From: Hippophae tibetana
Lineage: Eukaryota > Streptophyta > Magnoliopsida > Rosales > Elaeagnaceae
Length of the DNA stretch: 64,000 nt
Reading direction: 5' to 3'
Assembly: GCA_037013495.1 (NCBI GenBank)
Contig: CM072802.1
Span: 65,996,983 to 66,060,982, forward strand
Shown here: piece by piece, positions 11,123 through 21,800 of the stretch
Position numbering within the stretch: the stretch's first letter is position 1
How the letters are laid out: each line of letters starts with the position of its first letter
Made by a program: the position numbers and the translations under genes
The notes under the pieces: generated by a model
What the model saw: the letters and a program-made list of their open reading frames with translations, nothing else
Told to the model about the DNA's origin: nothing
Databases searched by the model: none

Positions 11123-13799
11123 AAGAATCCAAACAAGATAAGCAATTCTATGATCTTTTTAATATGCTCTCTAAAGTAAATATCAATTTACCATTATTAG
11201 AAGTGATCATGAATGTGCCCTCATATGCCAAGTTTTTCAAAGAGTTGAACACTAAGAAAAGGAGGTATGAACTGAATGAACGAGTAGTAGTATCAGAAAT
11301 TTCTAGCGCTATACTTCAACACAAACTACCCCTAAGTTGAAAGACCCTGGAAGTTTTATTATAAATATAACTATGGGGGATAGGAAGGTTGCTAAAGCAA
11401 TGCTTGATTTAGGTGCTAGTATAAATTTGATGCCCTACTCTATATTCTTACAGCTCAATCTAGGGGATTTAAAACCCACAACTATGTCCCTTCAACTAGC
11501 AGATAGATCTCTTAAATATCCAGAGGGAATAGTTGAGGATGTTTTGGTACAGGTAGACAAACTGATAATACCTGTTGACTTTGTGGTTCTGGATATGCAA
11601 GAAAATCCAGCATTGGACAGAGAGCACACAATATTGCTTGGTAGACCATTTATGGCAACTACTAAAACTATTATTGATGTCCAAGATGGAAATTTGACAA
11701 TGACAGTCTTAGGAGAGACTGTTCATTTTAAAGTTTTTGATTCTTCACCTTTTCCTTTTATTTCTGCCATTGATGAAATATTCGATGTTGATCCTTTGGA
11801 TAATCTTGTCCAAAGCACCTTTTTCCAAACCAGAATAGAAGACAAGCTTGAAACCGTTCTTACACTTGAAGAGGTTGAAGAAGATTTAGATGAAGAAATT
11901 AAGGGGTACCTTGAACAACTAGACAATAATGAAGTAATGACAAAATCTAGTACACTTTTAAATCTACCCAGTTCTTCATCTATTAAAGAGGCCAATCCAC
12001 CTGAACTTGAACTCAAAGATTTACCTGAGCACTTAAAATATGTGTTTTTGGGAGAAGGAGAAACTTATCCAGTGATAATTTCTTCAACCTTGACCAAACC
12101 ACAAGAAAAGGAACTCATCAAAGTGCTTAAACAGTTTAAGAAATCTATAGGTTGGAGTATAGGGGATATAAGAGGCATTAGTCCAACAATGTGTATGCAC
12201 AAGATCAACTTGGAGGATGGTGCTAAACCTGTACGAGATGCCCAAAGAAGACTAAACCCAAACATGCAAGAGGTAGTTAAAAAGGAAATTCTTAAATTAT
12301 TAGAAGGGATTATCTATCCTATTGCGGATAGTAAGTGGGTTAGTCCAGTGCATGTGGTACCAAAGAAATCTGGGATAACAGTTGTTAAAAATGACAAAAG
12401 TGAATTAGTGCCCACTAGAATAATCACTGGATGGAGAATGTGTATAGATTTTAGGAAACTAAATTTATATACGAAAAACGATCACTTTCCTCTTCCATTC
12501 ATTGATCAAATGTTGGAAAGATTAGCTGGGCACGAATTTTACTATTTTTTGGATGGACTGTCTGGATATTATCAAGTACCCATAGCACCAGAAGATCAGG
12601 AAAAGACCACGTTTACATGTCCTTTTGGGACATTTGCTTTTCGCAGAATGCCATTTGGGTTATGCAATGCCCCTGCCACTTTCCAGAGATGCATGATATC
12701 TATTTTCTCGGACATGGTGGAAAAATTCATTGAGATTTTCAAGGACGATTTCTCTGTCTTTGGGAACTCATTTGATGATTGCTTACATAAATTGACTTTG
12801 GTTTTAGAAAGATGCATTGAATGAAATCTCACCCTTAGTTGGGAGAAAAGTCATTTTATGGTTCAACAAGGGATAGTTTTAGGACATATAATTTCAAACA
12901 AGGGTATTGAAGTTGATAAGGCAAAAGTTGAATTGATATCCAAACTACCTCCCCCTACATCTGTGAAGGGGATAAGAAGCTTCTTGGGTCATGCAGGATT
13001 TTACAGACGATTTATTAAAGATTTCTCTAAAATAAGTCGTCCCTTATGTAACTTGCTATCCAAAGATGCTGATTTTGATTTCAACAATGACTGCCTTACT
13101 TCCTTTAATACCTTGAAAGATAAACTAACATCTACCCCTGTTATTATGGCACCAAACTGGTCTTTACCTTTTGAAATAATGTTTGACGCTTCTGATTATG
13201 CAATAGGAGCAGTCTTGGGACAAAGAGTGGATAAGTGTTTGCATGTCATCTACTATGCTAGCAAAACACTCAATGATGCCCAAATGAATTACACCACCAC
13301 TGAAAAGGAATTCTTGGCTATAGTATTCTCTTTAGACAAATTTCGGTCTTATTTAGTAGGATCTAAAGTGATTGTGCATTCTGATCATGCTGCTTTAAGA
13401 TACCTATTAAGTAAACCAAATGCCAAGCCAAGATTAATCAGGTGGGTCTTACTCTTACAAGAATTTGACCTAGAAATCAAGGATAAGAAAGGCAGTGAAA
13501 ACTTAGTAGCTGACCATTTGTCTAGGTTGATTTCTGACTTCAATTCTCTTAAAGATGAGAGTAATGAAGATATAGTTGAAACCTTTCCTGATGAACAGTT
13601 ATTTTTCATAGGTCCAAACCCATGGTATGCTGATATTGTAAACTATCTTGCCACTGGTGTTTTGCGACCTAACACTTCATATCAGGACAAGAAAAGGTTT
13701 TTTAAAACTATTAAGGACTATTTCTGGGATGACCCTTATTTATACAAGATTGGTCAAGATCAAGTCATCCGGAGATGTGTACCTGAAGAAGAACATTAG
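11095..13799 (+). pseudogene. pol: Gypsy pol: protease, reverse transcriptase and RNase H, with frameshift, stops and altered RT active site
   Basis: The linker region (11095-11340) reads in one frame, then a 1 bp loss in a C run near 11330 shifts to the main frame from 11337. The protease shows DLGASINLMP near 11406. RT includes the conserved RRMPFGLCNAPATFQR block (about 12642-12690). Its catalytic box reads F-K-D-D, with Lys (AAG) at 12741-12743 where the family has Met or Val. An in-frame TGA at 12822-12824 cuts RT; the frame then continues through LGHIIS and [11 protein letters not shown] to RNase H ([33 protein letters not shown]). A TAG at 13797-13799 ends this segment just before the integrase zinc finger. 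A working enzyme is very unlikely. Confidence 0.9.
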
Positions 13800-14910
13800 A
13801 GCATTCTAACTTTTTGTCATGAACTTCATTGTGGGGGTCATTTTGGAGGTGAAAAGACAGCCCGTAAGATATTACAGTCTGGATTCTTTTGGCCCACTCT
13901 TTTTAAAGATGCTCATATGTTTTGTGCACAATGTGATAGATGTCAAAGAACAGGAAACATAAGCAAAAGAGATGAAATGCCTTTGACATCTAATTTAGTT
14001 GTTGAACTCTTTGATGTATGGGGGATTGAATTTATGGGTCCTTTTCCCCCATCTAATGGTTTTCAATACATTTTGGTTGCTGTGGATTATGTGTCCAAGT
14101 GGGTAGAAGCTATCCCCACCAAAACCAATGATGCTAATGTTGTTGTGAAATTCTTGAAAGATTTAATATTCAGTAGGTTCGGAATGCCTAGAGCTATAAT
14201 AAGTGATGGAGGTAGCCATTTTTGTAACAAACTCTTTGATGGAGTACTAAACAAGTACAACATCACACATAAAGTAGCTACTCCATATCATCCTCAAACT
14301 TCCGGTTTAGTGGAAGTAAGTAATAGGCAAATTAAGGGAATATTGGAACGCACTGTGCGTCCTTCAAGGAAGGATTGGGCATTTAAGTTAAATGATGCCT
14401 TATGGGCATACCGCACCGCTTACAAAACACCTATTGGGATGAGCCCTTACCGGTTAATCTTTGGGAAAGCATGCCACCTTCCAGTTGAACTTGAACACAA
14501 GGCTTACTCGGAAATTAAAGAGTTAAACATGGATTTAGATAAAGCAGGTGAAAAACGATTACTCCAGCTTCATGAGTTGGAAGAAATTAGGAATGAAGCT
14601 TATGAGAATGCCAAATTATACAAAGAGCGTACTAAGCGCTATCATGACAAGAGGCTAGTTCCTAAGACTTTTCACCCTGGAATGAAAGTTCTTTTATTTA
14701 ACTCTCATTTGAGATTGTTTCCAGGAAAGCTGAGATCAAGATGGGATGGACCATTCAAAATAGTTCAGGTATTTGAACATGGAGTGGTAGAACTATTGGA
14801 CTCCAAGACACAAAAAAACGTTCAAAGTTAATGGCCATCGTGTCAAGCCTTATTTAGAAGAACCAAACAGCATTGTTGAAATGGATTGCATTTGGCTGAG
14901 TAACCCTTAG
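13800..14910 (+). pseudogene. Gypsy integrase with D-to-E change in the catalytic triad and a C-terminal frameshift
   Basis: The frame continues from pol after the TAG. The HHCC zinc finger is present (His-His around CHELHCGGH near 13815-13845, Cys-Cys in CAQCDRC near 13923). The DDE core has Glu (GAA, 14028-14030) in WGIEFMGPF where the family has Asp; the second Asp (ISDGGSHF) and the Glu ([11 protein letters not shown]) are present. An extra base in the A run at 14812-14818 shifts the frame, giving an early stop at 14831; the other frame carries the expected C-terminal tail to a stop at 14908-14910. No chromodomain follows. Confidence 0.88.
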
Positions 14911-14922
14911 CACCAAAAAGAT

Positions 14923-14971
14923 ACGTCTTGCTAAGACGTTAAACTAAGCGCTGGATGGGAGGCAACCCATC
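14923..14971 (+). other. Conserved double-hairpin motif after pol, copy C
   Basis: Stem 1: ACGTCTT (14923-14929) with AAGACGT (14933-14939), loop GCT. Stem 2: GATGGG (14954-14959) with CCCATC (14966-14971), loop AGGCAA. It begins 13 nt after the pol-frame stop. Copies A and B keep both stems, with different loop 1 length and different bases between the stems. From memory, GGGAGGCAACCC-type hairpins recur at this position in plant Athila/Tat elements; the function is unknown to me. Confidence 0.65.
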
Positions 14972-16880
14972 ATTTTAGGTAAATTTTTTGTTATTTGTTT
15001 TATTTACTTAATATTATTGTTTATTTTAGTTTACTTATATGTGAATAATTTTTTAAAAAAAAATTGTTAAAACTAAAAATATTTGTTGAGATGTTAGAAG
15101 TTCACAGCGATTTTTCTGTACACACTTTAATGATGAATATGATGGATGCACCTGCATTCCTCCATTACTACTTACACATTCTCAAGAAATAGGTAATGTT
15201 TCTTCTCTTTTCTCTTTATCTTTAATTTACAATTGTTACATTGAGGACAATGTAAGTTCTAGGTTGGGGGTGGTGAAAAATTACCATGTGGTGAAAAATT
15301 ACCATGCTTAATTAGAAAAAAAAAAGATTTAACAATTTAAAAATTAAAAAAAAAATTAATTATTAAATATTTTCTCACAAAAATTTATCATTTCTTTAAA
15401 TCAAATTTAAGTAAATAGTTAAGTCTTTTGTACTGTTAGATTAATTTTTGAAAACATATCATGAAATATTTTGTAATTGTTTGTGATAATTAGTTAGTTT
15501 TTGTCATAACTAGTATTTCTTGATAAAATGTGGAAATTATATTAAACCCAAAATTGGTATTTATGAATTTTTTTTAGTGGAGACTACCCTTGTGAGATAT
15601 AATTTGAGCCTAATTTCTTTTATTCAGAGTGAAATATATATTTTTTCTACTCCAAACACATTTCTTATTTATTCAAATTTTTAGATGATCTCTATAGGTA
15701 TTAGCATTGAATGTATGAATTTTTTCTCATCTTAAAAGAGTATCATATATTTTTTATTATTATTTTTGCTTAGATTAAATGATTTGAGTAGAAATTGATA
15801 GTATATGCTTATATCTCATTTATGCATGACTGCTACAAAAACAAAAAAAATACATATCGGGGTTACCTAAACCAAGATCAAACAGAAAAGCCACAAAATT
15901 AACCACTCACCAAAATCCAAAAAAAAAATGTACAATCTGTACATGGGTTGACTCTCTAAAAAAAATACATATATTGAAAAAAAATATCTTCAGAAAAAAA
16001 ATATATATATAGAGAGAGAGATAAAAAATATAGTATCATCTACATACTATGACCCACATTGCCTACAAAGTTGTGAGTAAAGGCTAAATACAAAAGAAAG
16101 ATATAGGAAGTAATTCCCTAAAAAGTCATTGCAATTTCTTCATTTGTAAAAAAAGCATATATCTTGAAATTCTTTCTTAATGAGTTTGATTTATGCATGA
16201 AAATAATTTTTATATATGATATCTTTTAATTTATACATTCGATTCCTTTCATGAGATCAATGTTAAAATAACACTTTGAGCCTTTATTCTTTATACATAT
16301 GCGAACATATTAGTTCATTTCTATACATCAACTCTTTTGCATATAAATTAGTATGAGTGTTTGAACCCATAGGATTCAATGCTTTGAGAGTATTGACTTG
16401 TGAGGAATAGAGTCGAAGCGAATTCTGATTCATGACACTGAAATTGGGTAAAATTAAATTGATACATTTTTGAAATGAAATATGAAAATGATTTTCGACT
16501 AATTATTATAATAAAATCATGATTGTTTAAAAAGATTAAAATAACTTATGCTTGAGATTTTAATTATGATCTTAAAGGAGATTAAAAAGTATGAGATATT
16601 TTTGTGATATGTTGTTTTCTTTTATTCTTAAATTAATTTTTGATTTTGTTGTAATTTTAATTTTTGATTTGATTGTTTTTATTTTTACATTTAGCTCAAT
16701 GTTTGTGGGTATCATTACTGAAAACCCTCACGAGACTCAAACTCGTCCACTAGGGCAACCTAGGGGTTTAACGGCTTGTTGCATAGGCTAAATGCAACCG
16801 TTTCAATCCACGAAAGTGATTTAGGATAGTTTAATTTTTAGTTTTTATCGCTTCTCTTGCTAAGGGACTAGCAAGAAGCT
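14972..16880 (+). other. Non-coding 3' region of the gypsy element
   Basis: About 1.9 kb of A/T-rich sequence with poly-A runs, a GA microsatellite (about 16011-16022) and no convincing ORF. Athila/Tat elements often carry an env-like or extra ORF here; none is visible. The 66-codon ORF at 16591-16791 is hydrophobic but unsupported. A short direct repeat (GGTGAAAAATTACCATG, near 15271 and 15289) is present. Confidence 0.7.
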
Positions 16881-16892
16881 GGTTGGGGGTTG
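16881..16892 (+). other. Polypurine tract of the gypsy element
   Basis: GGTTGGGGGTTG lies immediately upstream of the 3' LTR start TGATGAGTGCTC. It is the expected position and G-rich character for the plus-strand primer, though it is interrupted by thymines. Confidence 0.6.
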
Positions 16893-18866
16893 TGATGAGT
16901 GCTCAAAAACCACTAAAATAACCATGATTTTATGCACATTAATTGATTAAAAATATATATATTTATATGTTTTATCCTATATTTATATAAATTTGTCTTT
17001 TTCGGAATCACGGGTATTTTTATTGTTTTTCAGGTATTTTGGCTTAAAAACGCAATTTAAAGACTCAAAGAGGAATACTTGAAGCAATACATCACAAATA
17101 TATTAATAAATAAGTGGGAAAAGGTCAACAAACATGGAAAAATTGGACAAAATGGGTCAAAAAGGACAAAAATGTCAAAAAGACGGAAATCGCGCCCCGC
17201 TGCCCAGCCGCGCGTGCAGCCCAGCGCCCCAGCGCGCGGGCACTGTTCACGCGCGCCGAGCGGCGCGCAGCGACAGCCCCCCGCGGGCGCGCGCAGCGCC
17301 CAACATCCCCCCTCCGTGCGCCCAACGCCTTTTCGCCCCATTTTTCATGTGCAGCCACCCCACGACGTCATGCTGACGTCATTAATGACCTCAGCATTTC
17401 CATTACGCGTTTTTACATTTTTTTTACTCATTTTTTTCTCTCCATCCTCACCTATAAATACCCCCCTTCCCTTCACTTCAAATCACACCTTAAAAACACA
17501 CTTCTCTCTTCTTTCTTTCTCTCATATCTTAGTTTTTGAGTGTTTCTTAGTTTCTTTCTTAGTTTCTAAGCTTTTCTTAGTTTCTTTCTTAGTTTTTAGT
17601 TCAATTCTCTTAGTTTTAATGTTCTTCTCTTTTTGAGAGGAACTTGTAATGTTTTTGTAATTTATTAGCTTTTTTATTCAATAAATGGAAGTGCAAATTC
17701 CGCTTGGAGGTTTTCTAGCAACGGGAATAGCGTCGAAGTTCTGTAAGGATTTTATTTTCTTTACAGTTATTTTTATGCTTTATTCTTATAAGTTATATTT
17801 AATTTGTCTGTGATTAAATTTAACTGTGCTGGCTATTTATAAACATGATATAATAATAACGTTGTTATGCTTGCGAAATATTAAATAGGTGAAAATTTCT
17901 AAAATGAATTGATTTTGTTTTTATTCAAGATTTTTATATTAAGAATGTTAGAGAGAAATATATTATTTTTCATTACAAACTTAAAACTGAAAATTAGATT
18001 TTAAGGTTTAGTTATCCGGTCTAATTTAGAGTAGTACTCTTTTATTTGTTGGTACAATCGCCCGGTAGTTAGAGTGAAACTCTATTTCAAAAGTTTTTAT
18101 AAGAATTATTATGTGAAAATGTATTGACAACATGTTTTCAATAGTGGTTTTAAAACTTTAAAGTTAGTACTCGGATAATTAAAATCTTATGTTTAATTTG
18201 GACACCTTGAATAAAGTTTAAACTGTCTAACCCCACCAAAGGTGGCATTTAAATGGTTCATTTTCAATCTCTTAGAAAAAGGAAATAATTTAATTAACCA
18301 AATTAGTTATCTACCCCACCCATAGGTGTTAATTGATTTGTTTAGTTAACAAAAAATATCTAACCCCACCAAAGGTGGTATTTATATAAAAAAGAGAGAA
18401 TCAATAAAATATTAATTTATATCTTTAATAACCTAGATAATATGAGCAAGCATAATTAATTTAGTTATTATATCCATAAATACTCCACTAATATAAATGA
18501 TAAAATTTGCATAAATATTTATTGAATCTGTATTTATATTTATTTTTAGATAAATATTTATTGAATTTGTATCTATGTTTATTTTTATGTTATTAGATTA
18601 TATTTAATTAATCTGTATATATGTTTATTTTTATGTTATTAGATTAGGAACACAAAAACCAAACTATCGTGACAGGATGTTTAGGATTTAATTTCGTTTT
18701 TAAAAGTTTGAATAATAAATTAAAAACCACATACATTCCTTCCTTAGATCGACCTTGGGAGTATACTAATCATTTTCTTCGAAATGATTCGTGCACTTGC
18801 GAGAGTTTTATAAATATTAAAACCAAAGTATTGGCAAGAATCGATGAAGTCGGTTTTCGCTCATCA
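16893..18866 (+). repeat. 3' LTR of the gypsy element, full length (1974 bp)
   Basis: It starts TGATGAGTGCTC and ends CGCTCATCA, then ACAGG (TSD). It holds a GC-rich island (about 17190-17335) longer than the one in the 5' LTR, TGACGTCA (17374-17381), TATAAATA (17453-17460), a pyrimidine-rich leader, and several CCCCACC...GGTGG short inverted motifs between 18230 and 18380. The same family is present as a solo LTR at 49925-51879, whose ends agree with these boundaries. Confidence 0.93.
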
Positions 18867-18871
18867 ACAGG

Positions 18872-21800
18872 GATTGCTCGTTTTGAGGTGCCACCGTTGC
18901 AGGCATTGATGAGCACCTCTAACACCCCGTGGGCAAAACCATTTCAAACGATGGAATTTTAGGGTGATGTTTTTTAAGCATGTTTAGAATAGTATGCCAT
19001 CTCGTACTGGAAAGTTTCATGATTTTATGGAAACGGGAAGTATTTTTAGTCATTTTTGAAGTCACAAAATTCGGAAAATGATGAAAAATAGAAAATTCGG
19101 CCAAAATTATTATTTTTTGTTGGATGCAATTCCTTTCGTCATCTAAGATTTATTAATTAAAAAATATTAGGTTTGGAACGGTAGAAATACGAAGATGACA
19201 AGGAATACTTGTTTTCAGGTGCCACCGTTGCGGGCAATGATGGGCACCTCTAACACCCCTTGGGCAAAACAATGTCAAACGATGGAATTTTAGGGTGATG
19301 ATTTTTACACATGTTTAAAATAGTATTTCATCTCGTACTGGAAAGTTTCATAATTTTATGGACACGGGAAGTATTCTTAGTCATTTTTTGAAATTTTCGA
19401 AAAATCATGAAAAATAGAAAATTCGACCAAAATTATTATTTCTTGTTGGATGAAATTCCTTTCATCATCTAAGATTTATTGATAACAAAATATTAGGATT
19501 TTCATGGTAGAAATACGAAAATGACAAGGAATGCTCGTTTTGCGGTGCCACCGTTGCGGGCATTGATAGACACCTCTAACACCTAGTGCGCAAAACAATG
19601 TCAAACGATGGTATTTTAAGGCCATTGTTTTCACACATGTTTAGAATAGTATGACATCTCGTACTAGAAAGTTTCATGATTTTATGGAAAGGGAAAGTAT
19701 TTTTAGTCATTTTTTAAATTTTCAAACTTTGGAAAATCATGAAAAATAGAAAATTTGGCCAAAATTATTATTTATTATTGGATGCAATTCCTTTCATCAT
19801 CTAAGATTTATTAATCACAAAATATTAAGTTTGTCATGATATAAATACGAAGATCACAAGGAAAACTCATTTTGAGGTGCCACCGTTGCGGGCATTGATG
19901 GGCACCTCTAACACCCCGTGGGCAAAACCATGTCAAACGATGGAATTTTATGGTGATGTTTTTTAAGCATGTTTAGAATAGTATGCCATCTCGTACTGGA
20001 AAGTTTCATGATTTTATGGAAACGGGAAGTATTTTTAGTCATTTTTGAAGTCACAAATTTCGGAAAATGATGAAAAATAGAAAATTCGGCCAAAACTATT
20101 ATTTTTTGTTGGATGAAATTCCTTTCGTCATCTAAGATTTATTGATCACAAAATATTAGGTTTGGCACGGCAGAAATACGAAGATGACAAGGAATGCTCG
20201 TTTTGAGGTGATAACGTGGCAGGCATTGATAGACACCTCTAACACCCTGTGCGCAAACCAATGTCAAACGATGCTATTTTGGGGCTATTGTTTCCACACA
20301 TATTTAGAATAATATGTCATCTCGTTGTGGAAAGTTTCATGATTTTATGGAAACGGGTAGTATATTTCGTCATTTTTGAAGTCACAAATTTCGGAAAATC
20401 ATGAAAAAAAACAATTCGGCCAAAACTATTGTTTCTTGTTGGATGCAATTCCTTTCATCATATAAGATTTATTGATTACAAAATATTATGTTTGGCATGG
20501 TATAAATATTAAAATTACAAGGAATGCTCGTTTTAAGGTGCCACCGTTGCGGGCATTGATGGGCACCTCTAACATCCCGTGGCAAAAAAATGTCAAACGA
20601 TGGAATTTTAGGGTGATGATTTTTACACATGTTTAGAATAGTATTCCATCTCGTACTAGAAAGTTTCATAATTTGATGGACACGGGAAGTATTCTTAGTC
20701 ATTTTTTGAAATTTTTGAAAAATCATGATAAATAGAAAATTCGGCCAAAATATTATTTCTTGTTGGATGCAATTCCTTTCATCATCTAAGATTTATTGAC
20801 CACAAAATATTAGGTTTGGCACAATAGAAATATGAAGATGACAAGGAATGCTCGTTTTCAGGTGCCACCGTTGCGGGCATTGATGGGCTCCTTTAACACC
20901 CCGTGCGCAATACAATGTCAAACGATGGTATTTTGGGGAGATTGTTTTCACATATGTAAAGAATAGTATTCTATCTCGTACTGGAAAGTTTCATGATTTT
21001 ATGGACACAGGAAGTATTTTTAGTCATTTTTGAAGTCATAAATTTCGGAAAATCATGAAAAATAGAAAATTCGGCCAAAACTATTGTTTCTTATTGGATG
21101 CAATTCCTTTCCTCATCTAAGATTTATTGATTACAAAATATTATGTTTGTCACGGTATAAATATGAAAATTACAAGGAATGCTCGTTTTGAGTTGCCACC
21201 GTTGCGGCAATTAATGGGCACCTCTAACACCCCGTGGGCAAAACCATGTCAAACGTTGGAATTTTAGGGTGATGTTTTTTACATAAGTTTAGAATAGTAT
21301 TCCATCTCGTACTGGAAATTTTCATATTTTGATGGACACGGGAAGTATTCTTAATCATTTTTTGAAATTTTCGGAAAATCATTAAAAATAGAAAATTCGG
21401 AAAAAAATATTATTTCTTGTTGGATGCAATTCCTTTCGTCATCTAAGATTTATTAATCACAAAATATTAGGTTTGGCACGGTAGAAATACGATGATGACA
21501 AGGAATTCTCATTTTGAGGTGCCACCCTTGTGGGCATTGATAGACGCCTCTAACACCCTGTGCGTAAACCAATGTCAAACGATGGTATTTTGGGGGGATT
21601 GTTTTCACACATGTTTAGAATAGTATGCTATCTCGTACTGGAAAGTTTCATGATTTTATGGAAACGAAAAGTATTTTTTTCATTTTTTGAATTCTTCGAA
21701 AAATCATGAAAAATAGAAACTTCTGCGAAAATTATTATTTCTTGTTGGATGCAATTCCTTTCACCATCTAAGATTTATTGATCACAAAATATTAAGTTCG

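Larger units (their letters stand above)
6554..18866 (+). mobile_element. Ty3/gypsy LTR retrotransposon, 12.3 kb, inserted in the satellite; defective
   Basis: The element is flanked by a perfect 5 bp target duplication ACAGG (6549-6553 and 18867-18871). It begins TGATGAGTGCTC and ends CGCTCATCA. Order: truncated 5' LTR, a foreign gag fragment partly duplicated, leader, gag, protease, RT, RNase H, integrase, a 2 kb non-coding tail, PPT, full 3' LTR. Integrase follows RT-RNase H, as in Ty3/gypsy. The roughly 2 kb LTRs, the DLGAS protease motif and the long non-coding tail resemble the Athila/Tat branch; I see no chromodomain. The primer binding site is missing, and the polyprotein has several lesions, so it cannot move by itself. 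Confidence 0.93.

Noticed and set aside
16591-16791. Env-like or other extra ORF in the gypsy 3' region
   Set aside because: The ORF is short, AT-driven and hydrophobic with no recognisable domain.
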